A stretch of DNA of 52,793 nt from Inquilinus limosus (GTDB lineage Bacteria; Pseudomonadota; Alphaproteobacteria; DSM-16000; Inquilinaceae). The stretch covers positions 76,955 to 129,747 of the forward strand of contig NZ_NHON01000006.1 of the NCBI RefSeq assembly GCF_002195995.1, given 5' to 3'. Position numbers and translations under genes: made by a program. Position 1 is the first letter of the stretch. Every line of letters starts with the position of its first letter. This document shows positions 37,193 through 45,699 of the stretch, in pieces. The notes under the pieces were generated by a model. That model saw nothing but the letters and a program-made list of their open reading frames with translations. It did no database searches and was not told the DNA's origin.

Positions 37193-40039
37193 CTACTCCG
37201 CCGCCTGCTGCGGCCGCTCGATCTGGATCGTCTTCTCGCGCAGCTCGCGGTACCCGATCTGCCAGTCGGACAGGTGGTTGACCCGCCGCACCTGCACCGC
37301 CGTCACCTTGTATTCCGGGCAGTTCGTCGCCCAGTCGGAATAGTCGGTGGTGACGACGTTGGCGCCGGTCTCGGCATGGTGGAAGGTGGTGTAGACGACG
37401 CCGGGCTGCATCCGCTCCGAGATCTTGGCCCGCAGGCTGGTCTCGCCCGACCGGCTGTGCAGCGCCACCCAGTCGCCGTCGCGGATGCCCCGGTTCTCCG
37501 CGTCCGTCGGATGGATCTCCAGCACGTCCTCGTCATGCCAGGCGACATTCTCGGTGCGCCGGGTCTGGGCGCCGACATTGTACTGGCTGAGGATGCGCCC
37601 CGTGGTCAGCACCAGCGGGAAGCGCGGGCCCGTGCGCTCCTCGGTCGGCACGAACTCGGTGATCATGAACCGGCCCTTGCCGCGGACGAAGTGGTCGATA
37701 TGCATGATCGGCGTGCCTTCCGGCGCCGCGTCGTTGCACGGCCACTGCACCGAGCCCAGCTCGTCCAGCCGCTGGAACGACACGCCGGCGAAGCTCGGCG
37801 TGGTCCGGGCGATCTCGTCCATGATCTCGCTCGGATGGCTGTAGCCCATCTTGTAGCCCAGCGCGTCGGACAGCAGCATCGTCACCTCCCAGTCGGCGTA
37901 GCCGGCCTTGGGCGGGGTGACGCGCCGGACGCGGCTGATCCGCCGCTCGGCATTGGTGAAGGTGCCGTCCTTCTCGAGGAAGGAGGAGCCGGGCAGGAAC
38001 ACATGGGCGTAGCTGGCGGTCTCGTTCAGGAACAAATCCTGGACGATGACGCATTCCATCGCCGCCAGGCCGGCCGTGACATGCTTCACATCGGGGTCGG
38101 ACTGGGCGATGTCCTCGCCCTGCACATACAGGCCCTTGAACCCGCCCTCGACCGCGGCGTCGAGCATGTTCGGGATGCGCAGGCCCGGCTCGGCCGACAG
38201 CGCCGTGCCCCACATGTCCTCGTAGATCTTCCGCACCTCGTCGCCGGCGACGTGGCGATAGCCCGGGAACTCGTGCGGGAAGGACCCCATGTCGCAGGAG
38301 CCCTGGACGTTGTTCTGGCCGCGCAGCGGATTCACGCCGACGCCGCGCCGGCCGACATTGCCGGTCAGCATCGCCAGGTTGGCCATGCCCATGACCATGG
38401 TCGACCCCTGGCTGTGCTCGGTGACGCCGAGGCCGTAATAGATCGCGGCCCGGCCGCCGGTGGCGTACAGCCGCGCCGCCGCCCGCATCTCGGCCGCCGG
38501 CACGCCCGTCAGCTCCTCCACCGCCTCCGGCGCATGGCGCGGATCGGCGATGAACTCGGTCCAGCGCGAGAACTCGGCGATGTCGCAGCGCTCGCGGACA
38601 TAATCCTCCGCCACCAGCCCTTCGGTCACGATCACATGGGCCATCGCGTTGACGATGGCGACATTGGTGCCGGGCTTCAGCTGCAGGTGGTGGTCGGCCT
38701 TGATGTGCGCCGACTTCACCAGGTCGATGCGGCGCGGGTCGACCACGATCAGCCGGGCACCCTCGCGCAGCCGGCGCTTCATCCGGCTGCCGAACACCGG
38801 GTGGGCGTCGGTCGGGTTGGCGCCGATCACCATCATCACGTCGGTCTCGTCGACGCTGTCGAAATCCTGGGTGCCGGCCGAGGTGCCATAGGTCTGGCCC
38901 AGCCCGTAACCGGTCGGCGAATGACAGACCCGGGCGCAGGTGTCGACATTGTTGTTGCCGAAGCCGGCGCGGATCATCTTCTGGACGAGGTAGGTCTCTT
39001 CGTTGGTGCAGCGCGACGAGGTGATGCCGCCGATCGAATCCTTGCCGTAGGTCGCCTGGATCCGCTTCAGCTCGGAGGCGGCATAGGCGATCGCCTCCTC
39101 CCACGACACCTCGCGCCACGGATCAGTGATCTGCTTGCGGATCATCGGCTTGGTGATCCGGTCCTTGTGGGTGGCGTAGCCCCAGGCGAAGCGGCCCTTG
39201 ACGCAGCTGTGGCCGTGGTTCGCCTTGCCGTCCTTGTACGGCATCATCCGCACCACCTCGGTGCCCTTCATCTCGGCCTTGAAGGCGCAGCCGACGCCGC
39301 AATAGGCGCAGGTGGTCACCGCCGAATGGTCGGGCTGGCCGGCATCGATGATGCTGTTGTCCATCAGCGTCGCGGTCGGGCAGGCCTGGACGCAGGCGCC
39401 GCAGGAGACGCACTCGCTCTCCTTGAAGCCGTCATCCTGGCCGGCCGAGACGAAGGAGGCGAAGCCGCGCCCGTCGATGGTCAGGGCGAAGGTGCCCTGC
39501 ACCTCCTCGCAGGCCCGGACGCAGCGCGAGCAGACGATGCACTTGGTCGGGTCGAAGGTGAAATACGGGTTGGAGGTGTCCTTCTCGCCGACCAGATGGT
39601 TGGCGCCGTCATAGCCGTAGCGGACCTCGCGCAGGCCGACGACGCCGGCCATGTCCTGCAGCTCGCAATCGCCGTTGGCGGAGCAGGTCAGGCAGTCCAG
39701 CGGGTGGTCGGAGATGTAGAGCTCCATCACGTTCCGGCGCAGCTTCGCCAGCTTCGGCGTCTGCGTCCGGACCTTCATGCCGGGCTCGACCGGCGTGGTG
39801 CAGGACGCCGGCGTACCGCGCCGCCCCTCGATCTCGACGACGCAGAGCCGGCAGGAGCCGAACGGCTCCAGGCTGTCGGTCGCGCACAGCTTCGGGATCG
39901 CGGTCTCGACCTCCGCCGCCGCGCGCATCACCGAGGTGCCGGCCGGCACGGTCACGACCTGGCCGTCGATCTCCAGCGTCACCAGGCTGGGCGACAGCCG
40001 CGCCGGGGTCCCGAAGTCCTGTTCCGTCACGAGAGCCAT
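37193..40039 (-). CDS. fdsA: NAD-linked formate dehydrogenase alpha (molybdenum) subunit
   Basis: The 948-residue protein starts with a NuoG-like iron-sulfur region: [2Fe-2S] Cys between 52 and 80, a His-Cys3 site (H112, C116, C119, C125), two ferredoxin-type [4Fe-4S] sets (C167/170/173/177 and C210/213/216/220) and a further cluster at C244/247/251/279. The catalytic domain carries CARVCHSPT, where C372 is at the Mo ligand position held by selenocysteine in E. coli FdhF, so this is a Cys enzyme. The C-terminal molybdopterin domain has LTTGRILSQYN and HPTDAENRGI. It oxidises formate to CO2. Confidence 0.97.
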   Translation of the reverse strand: MALVTEQDFGTPARLSPSLVTLEIDGQVVTVPAGTSVMRAAAEVETAIPKLCATDSLEPFGSCRLCVVEIEGRRGTPASCTTPVEPGMKVRTQTPKLAKLRRNVMELYISDHPLDCLTCSANGDCELQDMAGVVGLREVRYGYDGANHLVGEKDTSNPYFTFDPTKCIVCSRCVRACEEVQGTFALTIDGRGFASFVSAGQDDGFKESECVSCGACVQACPTATLMDNSIIDAGQPDHSAVTTCAYCGVGCAFKAEMKGTEVVRMMPYKDGKANHGHSCVKGRFAWGYATHKDRITKPMIRKQITDPWREVSWEEAIAYAASELKRIQATYGKDSIGGITSSRCTNEETYLVQKMIRAGFGNNNVDTCARVCHSPTGYGLGQTYGTSAGTQDFDSVDETDVMMVIGANPTDAHPVFGSRMKRRLREGARLIVVDPRRIDLVKSAHIKADHHLQLKPGTNVAIVNAMAHVIVTEGLVAEDYVRERCDIAEFSRWTEFIADPRHAPEAVEELTGVPAAEMRAAARLYATGGRAAIYYGLGVTEHSQGSTMVMGMANLAMLTGNVGRRGVGVNPLRGQNNVQGSCDMGSFPHEFPGYRHVAGDEVRKIYEDMWGTALSAEPGLRIPNMLDAAVEGGFKGLYVQGEDIAQSDPDVKHVTAGLAAMECVIVQDLFLNETASYAHVFLPGSSFLEKDGTFTNAERRISRVRRVTPPKAGYADWEVTMLLSDALGYKMGYSHPSEIMDEIARTTPSFAGVSFQRLDELGSVQWPCNDAAPEGTPIMHIDHFVRGKGRFMITEFVPTEERTGPRFPLVLTTGRILSQYNVGAQTRRTENVAWHDEDVLEIHPTDAENRGIRDGDWVALHSRSGETSLRAKISERMQPGVVYTTFHHAETGANVVTTDYSDWATNCPEYKVTAVQVRRVNHLSDWQIGYRELREKTIQIERPQQAAE

Positions 40040-40051
40040 CGGATGGCCTCC

Positions 40052-41620
40052 TTATTCCGCGGCCTGCGCCGGGGCAGGCGCGCGGTCGAAATCATCGGGG
40101 AAGTGGGTCAGGGCGCTGAGCACCGGATAGGGGGTGAGGCCGCCGAGGGCGCAGAGCGACCCGTCCAGCATGGTCTCGCACAGGTCTTCGATCAGCGTCA
40201 GGTTGCGGCCGAGCTCATGCCCGCCCGTCTCCCGGCTGGCGATGATCTTGTCGATGGTCTCGACGCCGCGGGTCGACCCGATGCGGCAGGGCGTGCACTT
40301 GCCGCAGCTTTCGATGGCGCAGAACTCCATGGCGAAGCGGGCCTGGACGGCGAGGTCGACGCGGTCGTCGAACACCACGACGCCGCCATGGCCCAGCATG
40401 CCCTTCTTCGCCGCCATCGACTCGTAGTCGAGCGGCGTGTCCAGCAGACTCTCCGGGAAATAGGCGCCGAGCGGGCCGCCGACCTGGACGGCGCGGAACG
40501 GCCGGCCGCTGGCGGTGCCGCCGCCGAACTCCTCGATCAACTCGCGCAGGGTCAGGCCGAAGGCGACCTCGATCAGCCCGCCGCGCTTGACGTTGCCGGC
40601 CAGCTGCAGCGGCTGGGTGCCGCGCGACCGGCCGGTGCCGTAATCGGCGTAGAAGGCGGCGCCCTTGTCGAGGATGATCGGCACCGAGGTCAGCGACAGC
40701 ACATTGTTGATCACCGTCGGCTTGCCGAACAGGCCCTTCAGCGCCGGCAGCGGCGGCTTCGGCCGCACCGTGCCGCGCTTGCCCTCCAGGCTCTCGAGCA
40801 GCGACGTCTCCTCGCCGCAGATATAGGCGCCGGCGCCGACCCGGACCTCGAGGTCGAAGCGCCTGCCGCTGCCCAGCACGCTGGGCCCCAGCACGCGGCG
40901 CTGATAGGCGATGTCGATCGCCGCGTTCATCGCCGCCACCGCATGCGGGTATTCCGAGCGGATGTAGATGAAGCCCTTGGTGGCGCCGACGGCGATGCCG
41001 GCGATGGTCATGCCCTCGACCAGCAGGAAGGGATCGCCCTCCATGATCATCCGGTCGGCGAAGGTGCCGCTGTCGCCCTCATCGGCGTTGCAGACGATGT
41101 ATTTCCGGTCGGCCTCGGCCTGCAGCACGGTGCGCCACTTGATGCCGGTCGGGAAGCCGGCGCCGCCGCGGCCGCGCAGGCCCGATGCGGTAACCGTCTC
41201 GACGATCGCCGCAGGCTCCATCGCCAGGGCGGCGCGCAGGCCCTTCAGCCCGTCATGAGCCTCGTAATCGTCCAGCGACAGCGGGTCGGTGATGCCGCAG
41301 CGGGCGAAGGTCAGGCGCTGCTGCTTGGCGAGGTAGGGGATCTCTTCAGGTCGGCCGTGGCGCAACGGATGGTCGCCGCCCTCGGCGAGGCCGGCGGCGA
41401 ACAGGCCGGGCACGTCCTCGGCCGTCACCGGGCCGTAGCCGATGCGGCCCTCCGGCGTCTCGACCTCGACGAACGGCTCCAGCCACAGCAGGCCGCGCGA
41501 GCCGTTGCGCACCAGCTGCAGCTCGACGCCGCGGGCGGCGGCCTCGGCCTGGATGGCGCGGGCGACATCATCGGCGCCGACCGAGATCGCGGCGGCGTCG
41601 CGGGGGACGAAGACCTTCAT
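40052..41620 (-). CDS. fdsB: NAD-linked formate dehydrogenase beta (FMN/NAD) subunit
   Basis: The 522-residue protein has an N-terminal thioredoxin-like region and a NuoF-like domain: GLRGRGGAGFPTGIKW (147-162, FMN and NADH binding), NADEGDSGTFADR, GAGAYICGEETSLLESLEG, and the [4Fe-4S] ligands C439, C442, C445 and C490. It passes electrons to NAD. Its ATG overlaps the fdsG stop (ATGA); fdsA starts 12 bases after its stop. Confidence 0.97.
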   Translation of the reverse strand: MKVFVPRDAAAISVGADDVARAIQAEAAARGVELQLVRNGSRGLLWLEPFVEVETPEGRIGYGPVTAEDVPGLFAAGLAEGGDHPLRHGRPEEIPYLAKQQRLTFARCGITDPLSLDDYEAHDGLKGLRAALAMEPAAIVETVTASGLRGRGGAGFPTGIKWRTVLQAEADRKYIVCNADEGDSGTFADRMIMEGDPFLLVEGMTIAGIAVGATKGFIYIRSEYPHAVAAMNAAIDIAYQRRVLGPSVLGSGRRFDLEVRVGAGAYICGEETSLLESLEGKRGTVRPKPPLPALKGLFGKPTVINNVLSLTSVPIILDKGAAFYADYGTGRSRGTQPLQLAGNVKRGGLIEVAFGLTLRELIEEFGGGTASGRPFRAVQVGGPLGAYFPESLLDTPLDYESMAAKKGMLGHGGVVVFDDRVDLAVQARFAMEFCAIESCGKCTPCRIGSTRGVETIDKIIASRETGGHELGRNLTLIEDLCETMLDGSLCALGGLTPYPVLSALTHFPDDFDRAPAPAQAAE

Positions 41621-42096
41621 CGCGCGGCCTCCATGGCGTCGACGATGCGGTCGAGGCGCTTGGCGTCGATCCGCCCGACCAGCTCGCCATCCGCCATCGC
41701 CGCCGGGGCGCAGGCGCAGTTGCCGAGGCAGTAGACCGGCTCGACCGTGATCCGGCCGTCCGCCGTGGTCTCATGCAGCCCGATGTCGAGCCGCCGGCGC
41801 AGCTGCTCGGCCAGGTCGCGCGCACCCATCGACTGGCAGGCCTCGGCCTGGCACAGCTTCAGCACGTGGCGGCCCGCAGGCTCGGCCCTGAAATCGTGAT
41901 AGAAGGTGATGACGCCATGCACCTCGGCGCGGGACAGGTTCAGCGCGTCCGCCAGCAGCGGCACGGCTTCGCGCGGCACATGGCCGAAGATCGATTGCAG
42001 ATCGTGCAGAATCGGCAGCAGCGGTCCCTCGGTCGCACCATGCGATGCGATCACGTCACGCGCCACCTCGGCGTCCCAGCCTCGGCGTTCCGGCAT
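41617..42096 (-). CDS. fdsG: NAD-linked formate dehydrogenase gamma ([2Fe-2S]) subunit
   Basis: The 159-residue protein is NuoE-like: LLPILHDLQSIFGHVPREAVP, AEVHGVITFYHDFR, and four Cys for a [2Fe-2S] cluster in LCQAEACQSMG and CLGNCACAP. The ATG at 42096 with AAGGGAGTGGG upstream is preferred to an opening at 42147. It is the first gene of fdsGBACD, 127 bp after the fdsR stop, with a palindrome in between. Confidence 0.95.
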   Translation of the reverse strand: MPERRGWDAEVARDVIASHGATEGPLLPILHDLQSIFGHVPREAVPLLADALNLSRAEVHGVITFYHDFRAEPAGRHVLKLCQAEACQSMGARDLAEQLRRRLDIGLHETTADGRITVEPVYCLGNCACAPAAMADGELVGRIDAKRLDRIVDAMEAAR

Positions 42097-42208
42097 CCGT
42101 CCCACTCCCTTTTCGGGTTCGTTGGACCGGGCGGCCTTGCCTGCCACCCGATTAACTTAGGATGTCCGGGCGCGTATACCAGATTCAAATACAAAGCCCG
42201 GATGAATC

Positions 42209-42225
42209 GATAAACGCCATTTATC
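42209..42225. promoter_or_regulatory. Putative FdsR binding site before fdsG
   Basis: GATAA-ACGCCAT-TTATC is an inverted repeat of the LysR T-N11-A type, 113 bp upstream of fdsG and just touching the fdsR stop. The same arms recur before fdsR. Confidence 0.65.
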
Positions 42226-43147
42226 AAGCTACCGGCTGCAGCGGCGTAGCCTGCAGCTCGGCGTCGAGATCCAAGGTACGGGCGGTGTCGAATAGGCCGC
42301 GCGCCAGGGGCGACGGAGGGTCGCGGTCCGCCATCACCAGCCCGACGGTGCGGGTGGCGGCCGGGTCGACCAGCCGCAAGGCCCGGGTGCCGGCCGGCAC
42401 CCCGAACAGGTGCAGCAGCGCCCGCGGCATGACGCTGGACCAGAAGCCGGACCGGACGTGGGAGCACAGGTTGATGATGCTGTCGGTCTCCACCGCCGCA
42501 TGCGGCGCGCAGCCGACCGACCGGAAGATGCCGTCGATGATCCGCCGGTTCTGCATGGTCGGGGTCAGCAGGCACAGCGGCAGCTCCGCCGCCTCGGTCC
42601 AGGGCATGGTCCGGCGCGACGGCGGCGCCTGGTCCGCCGGCATCAGCAGGATGTAGTCCTCCTGGTACAGCGGCAGGCTGCGGACATGGCGCAGCGGCTC
42701 GTTGTCGAGATAGGTGACGCCGACATCGATCTCGAAATTCTCCAGCCCGGCCTCGATCTGGATCGAGGTCTGCGACAGCACCGAGACCGTCACGGCCGGG
42801 TGTGACTGGGCGAAGGGCGAGGTGATCAGCGACACGATCGGCAAGGCCGAGGGCACGGCGCCGATCCGCAGCTTGCCGGCCAAGCCCTGCTGCAGCATCG
42901 CCAGTTCCTGCGCCAGCCCGTCGCGGTCGGCCAGGATCTTCTTGGCCCACTCAAGCACCAGGGCGCCCTCGCGGGTGAAGCCCTGGAAGCGGTGGCCGCG
43001 CTCGACGATCGGCACCTGCAGCTCCTCCTCCAGCTGGCGCAGGGCGGTGGACAGCGCCGGCTGCGACACGCGGCAGGCTTCGGCCGCGCGGGCGAAGTGC
43101 TTCTCGCGGGCGAGCGCGACGAGGTATTCGAGCTGGCGGATGACCAT
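42224..43147 (-). CDS. fdsR: LysR-type regulator of formate dehydrogenase
   Basis: The 307-residue protein has the LysR winged HTH (MVIRQLEYLVALAREKHFARAAEACRVSQPALS, about 1-60) and a two-lobed effector domain starting LRIGAVPSALPIVS. The GGAGG 8 bases before the ATG fixes the start. It lies immediately upstream of fdsGBACD on the same strand, as FdsR does in other bacteria, where it responds to formate. Identical-arm palindromes precede both fdsR and fdsG. Confidence 0.9.
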   Translation of the reverse strand: MVIRQLEYLVALAREKHFARAAEACRVSQPALSTALRQLEEELQVPIVERGHRFQGFTREGALVLEWAKKILADRDGLAQELAMLQQGLAGKLRIGAVPSALPIVSLITSPFAQSHPAVTVSVLSQTSIQIEAGLENFEIDVGVTYLDNEPLRHVRSLPLYQEDYILLMPADQAPPSRRTMPWTEAAELPLCLLTPTMQNRRIIDGIFRSVGCAPHAAVETDSIINLCSHVRSGFWSSVMPRALLHLFGVPAGTRALRLVDPAATRTVGLVMADRDPPSPLARGLFDTARTLDLDAELQATPLQPVA

Positions 43148-43170
43148 CGGGCCTCCGGAAAGGAATGCTT

Positions 43171-43187
43171 GATAAGGGCAGGTTATC
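43171..43187. promoter_or_regulatory. Putative FdsR autoregulatory site
   Basis: GATAA-GGGCAGG-TTATC shares both arms and spacing with the site before fdsG. It lies 24 bp upstream of the fdsR start and 107 bp upstream of the divergent adenylate cyclase. Confidence 0.65.
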
Positions 43188-43293
43188 GCCGGTCACGGCC
43201 AAGCCGCAATCGTCCCTGGCCTGCGCCGAAAGCGCGATGCCGACGGCAGCGGCCGGTCCTATAGTGCAGCATAGTCCTGAGCATCGGTCCGAG

Positions 43294-44460
43294 ATGACCT
43301 CTTCCGACCCGGTTTCCGCCACCCTCCCCGACCTGATCGAATGGCTGTCGAGCGACGAATGCCACGATGCCTCGGGCACCGCCATGTTGACCGGCCTTGG
43401 CCGGCGGCTGCGTGCGCTCGGCCTGCCGCTCGACCGGCTGAGCCTGTCGCTGCGCACGCTGCACCCCCAGATCCTGGCCCGCACCTTCGCTTGGACGGAG
43501 GGCGAGCCGGTGGAGCAGCGCGACCGCGACAACTCGATCGAGCGCATGCCCTACTTCGCCACCAACCCGATCCGGCGGGCCACCGAAACCCGGATCTGGC
43601 TGAGCCTGTCGACGCCGGAGGAGATGGCCGGGCTCGAGGAGTTGGACTTCTTCCATGGTCGTGAGCTGGCGGTGGCGGAGGTGGTGCCGCTGGTGATGAG
43701 CCATGGCCCGGCCAGCGCCGCCGTTTTCGCCACGCGGCGGCCAGACGGGTTCGGGCCGGAGGGCCGCGCGGTGCTGCGGCGCATCGTCCCCGCCCTGCGC
43801 GGCGCCTGCGAGATCCGCCTGCTGCGGGCGACCGAGGCGACCCTGCTCAACACCTATGTCGGCCCAATCACCGGCCGGCGCATCCTGGACGGCCACATCC
43901 GGCGCGGCGACGTCGAGACACTGGAGGCGGCGCTGCTGCTGTGCGACCTGCGCGACTTCACCGTGCTGTCGAACCGGCTGCCGCCCGAGCAGATGCTGGA
44001 CCGGCTGAACCTCTATTTCGACCAGATCGTCCCGGCCATCACCGCCGGCGGGGGCGAGGTGCTGAAGTTCATGGGCGACGCGGTGCTGGCCTTCTTCCAT
44101 CTCGACGACGGGGCGGTGGCCAGCTGCGCCGCGGCCTTCGAGGCGGCCCGCCTGGCCCTGGACCGCATCCACTCCGCCTCCCAGGCCGGCACGCCGCTGA
44201 GCGCCGGGGTGGCGCTGCATCACGGCGAGGTCGCCTATGGCAATATCGGCTCCGGCGGGCGGCTGGACTTCACCGTGATCGGGCGCGACGTCAACCTGGT
44301 CAGCCGGATCCAGACCGCCTGCGCCACCACCGGCGAGCCGCTGCTGATGTCGCCGCGCTTCGCGTCGCTGCTCGGCCGCCCCGGCTGCCGCAGCATCGGC
44401 CCGTACCCGCTGAAGGGCTTCGCCGAGCCGCTCGACCTGTTCGCCTGGGACCCGGGATAG
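43294..44460 (+). CDS. Class III adenylate cyclase with an uncharacterised N-terminal domain
   Basis: The 388-residue protein has a C-terminal class III cyclase domain (about 205-388). Key residues are present: metal Asp D218 (LCDLRDFT) and D262 (KFMGDAVLAFF), adenine-selecting K258 and D325 (LDFTVIG), and transition-state N334 and R338 (RDVNLVSRIQ). The K/D pair predicts ATP rather than GTP use. The first 200 residues form a soluble domain of a kind often found before such cyclases (RIWLSLSTPEE, FFHGRELAVAEVVPLVMSHG), probably sensory, possibly GAF-like. I chose the ATG at 43294; an opening at 43165 would cross the FdsR site. A MFS gene follows 11 bases later. Confidence 0.88.
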   Translation: MTSSDPVSATLPDLIEWLSSDECHDASGTAMLTGLGRRLRALGLPLDRLSLSLRTLHPQILARTFAWTEGEPVEQRDRDNSIERMPYFATNPIRRATETRIWLSLSTPEEMAGLEELDFFHGRELAVAEVVPLVMSHGPASAAVFATRRPDGFGPEGRAVLRRIVPALRGACEIRLLRATEATLLNTYVGPITGRRILDGHIRRGDVETLEAALLLCDLRDFTVLSNRLPPEQMLDRLNLYFDQIVPAITAGGGEVLKFMGDAVLAFFHLDDGAVASCAAAFEAARLALDRIHSASQAGTPLSAGVALHHGEVAYGNIGSGGRLDFTVIGRDVNLVSRIQTACATTGEPLLMSPRFASLLGRPGCRSIGPYPLKGFAEPLDLFAWDPG

Positions 44461-44471
44461 ATCCGCCACCG

Positions 44472-45695
44472 ATGAGCACCACCGCCCTGGGCAGCGACCG
44501 GCTGCTCGACCATCCGTCCTTCCTGGTGTTCTGGGGCGCGCGGGTGCTGTCCGCCATCGGTTTCCAGATGTCGGCCGTCGCCATCGGCTGGCTGGTCTAT
44601 GCCCTGACCGGCAGCGCCTATAGCCTCGGGCTGGTCGGGCTGTTCCAGTTCCTGCCCATGGTGGTTCTGACGCTGCTGGTCGGGCATGTCGCCGACCGCT
44701 ACGACCGCCGCCGGATCGTTCGGATCTGCCTGCTGGTCGAGGGCCTGACCCTGGTGGTGCTGGCGCTCGGCATCCTCGACGGCTGGCTGACCGTGCCGGG
44801 CATCTTCGCCGCGGTGCTGGTGCTGGGCGCGGCCCGCGCCTTCGAGCAGCCGACCATGGCGGCGCTGCTGCCGGGGGTGGTCCCGGCCGGAGTCCTGCCC
44901 CGGGCGCTGGCCGTCTCCTCCTCCGCCATGCAGACGGCGACGATCGTCGGCCCCTCGATCGGCGGGCTGCTCTACGCCGTCGGCACCACCGTGCCCTTCG
45001 CCCTGTCCGCCGCCTGCTTCCTCGGTGCCTGCGGCCTGATGGTCCTGATGCGGCTGGAGCGGCCGGCGCCGCGGCGCGAGCCGGCGACGCTGCGCTCGGT
45101 GTTCTCCGGCATCGCCTATATCCGCAGCCGGCCGATGATCCTCGGCGCCATCTCGCTCGACATGTTCGCGGTGCTGCTGGGCGGGGCGACGGCGCTGCTG
45201 CCGATCTACGCCCATGACATCCTGCAGACCGGGCCCTGGGGGCTGGGCCTGCTGCGCGCCGCCCCGGCCGTCGGGGCGCTGACCATGTCGGTGGCGCTGA
45301 CCCGGGTGCCGCTGCGCCGCGCCGTCGGCCTGAAGATGTTCGCGGCGGTGATGGTGTTCGGCGCGGCCACCGTGGTCTTCGCCGCCTCCACCAGCCTCGC
45401 TGTGTCGCTGATGGCGCTGGCCGTGCTGGGCGCGGCGGACAGTGTCAGCGTGGTGATCCGCAGTTCGCTGGTGCAGTTGCTGACACCGGACGAGATGCGC
45501 GGCCGGGTCAGCGCCGTGAACTCGCTGTTCATCGGCACGTCGAACCAGCTCGGCGAGTTCGAGTCCGGCATGGTGGCCGGGCTGCTGGGCGCCGTGCCGG
45601 CCGGCATCATCGGCGGGCTCGGCACCATCGCCGTCGCGCTGCTGTGGATGCGCCTGTTCCCCGCCTTGCGGAAGGCGCAGACGCTCTCCGGCTGA
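44472..45695 (+). CDS. MFS transporter (EntS-like exporter family)
   Basis: The 407-residue protein has about 12 hydrophobic segments and MFS signatures: VGHVADRYDRRRIVRICLL after helix 2-3 and MRGRVSAVNSLFIGTSNQLGEFESGMVAGLLG in the second half. The closest type is the MFS_3/EntS-like group exporting siderophores or drugs. It starts 11 bases after the cyclase stop, and ends 4 bases from the convergent methyltransferase gene. Substrate unknown. Confidence 0.88.
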   Translation: MSTTALGSDRLLDHPSFLVFWGARVLSAIGFQMSAVAIGWLVYALTGSAYSLGLVGLFQFLPMVVLTLLVGHVADRYDRRRIVRICLLVEGLTLVVLALGILDGWLTVPGIFAAVLVLGAARAFEQPTMAALLPGVVPAGVLPRALAVSSSAMQTATIVGPSIGGLLYAVGTTVPFALSAACFLGACGLMVLMRLERPAPRREPATLRSVFSGIAYIRSRPMILGAISLDMFAVLLGGATALLPIYAHDILQTGPWGLGLLRAAPAVGALTMSVALTRVPLRRAVGLKMFAAVMVFGAATVVFAASTSLAVSLMALAVLGAADSVSVVIRSSLVQLLTPDEMRGRVSAVNSLFIGTSNQLGEFESGMVAGLLGAVPAGIIGGLGTIAVALLWMRLFPALRKAQTLSG

Positions 45696-45699
45696 GCCC

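Noticed and set aside
37274-41734. A 1486-codon plus-strand open frame opposite the fds operon
   Set aside because: It is antisense to fdsA and fdsB, which have complete cluster ligands and family motifs; the translated product is Arg/Gly/Ala-rich without domains. Long antisense frames are expected in DNA this GC-rich.
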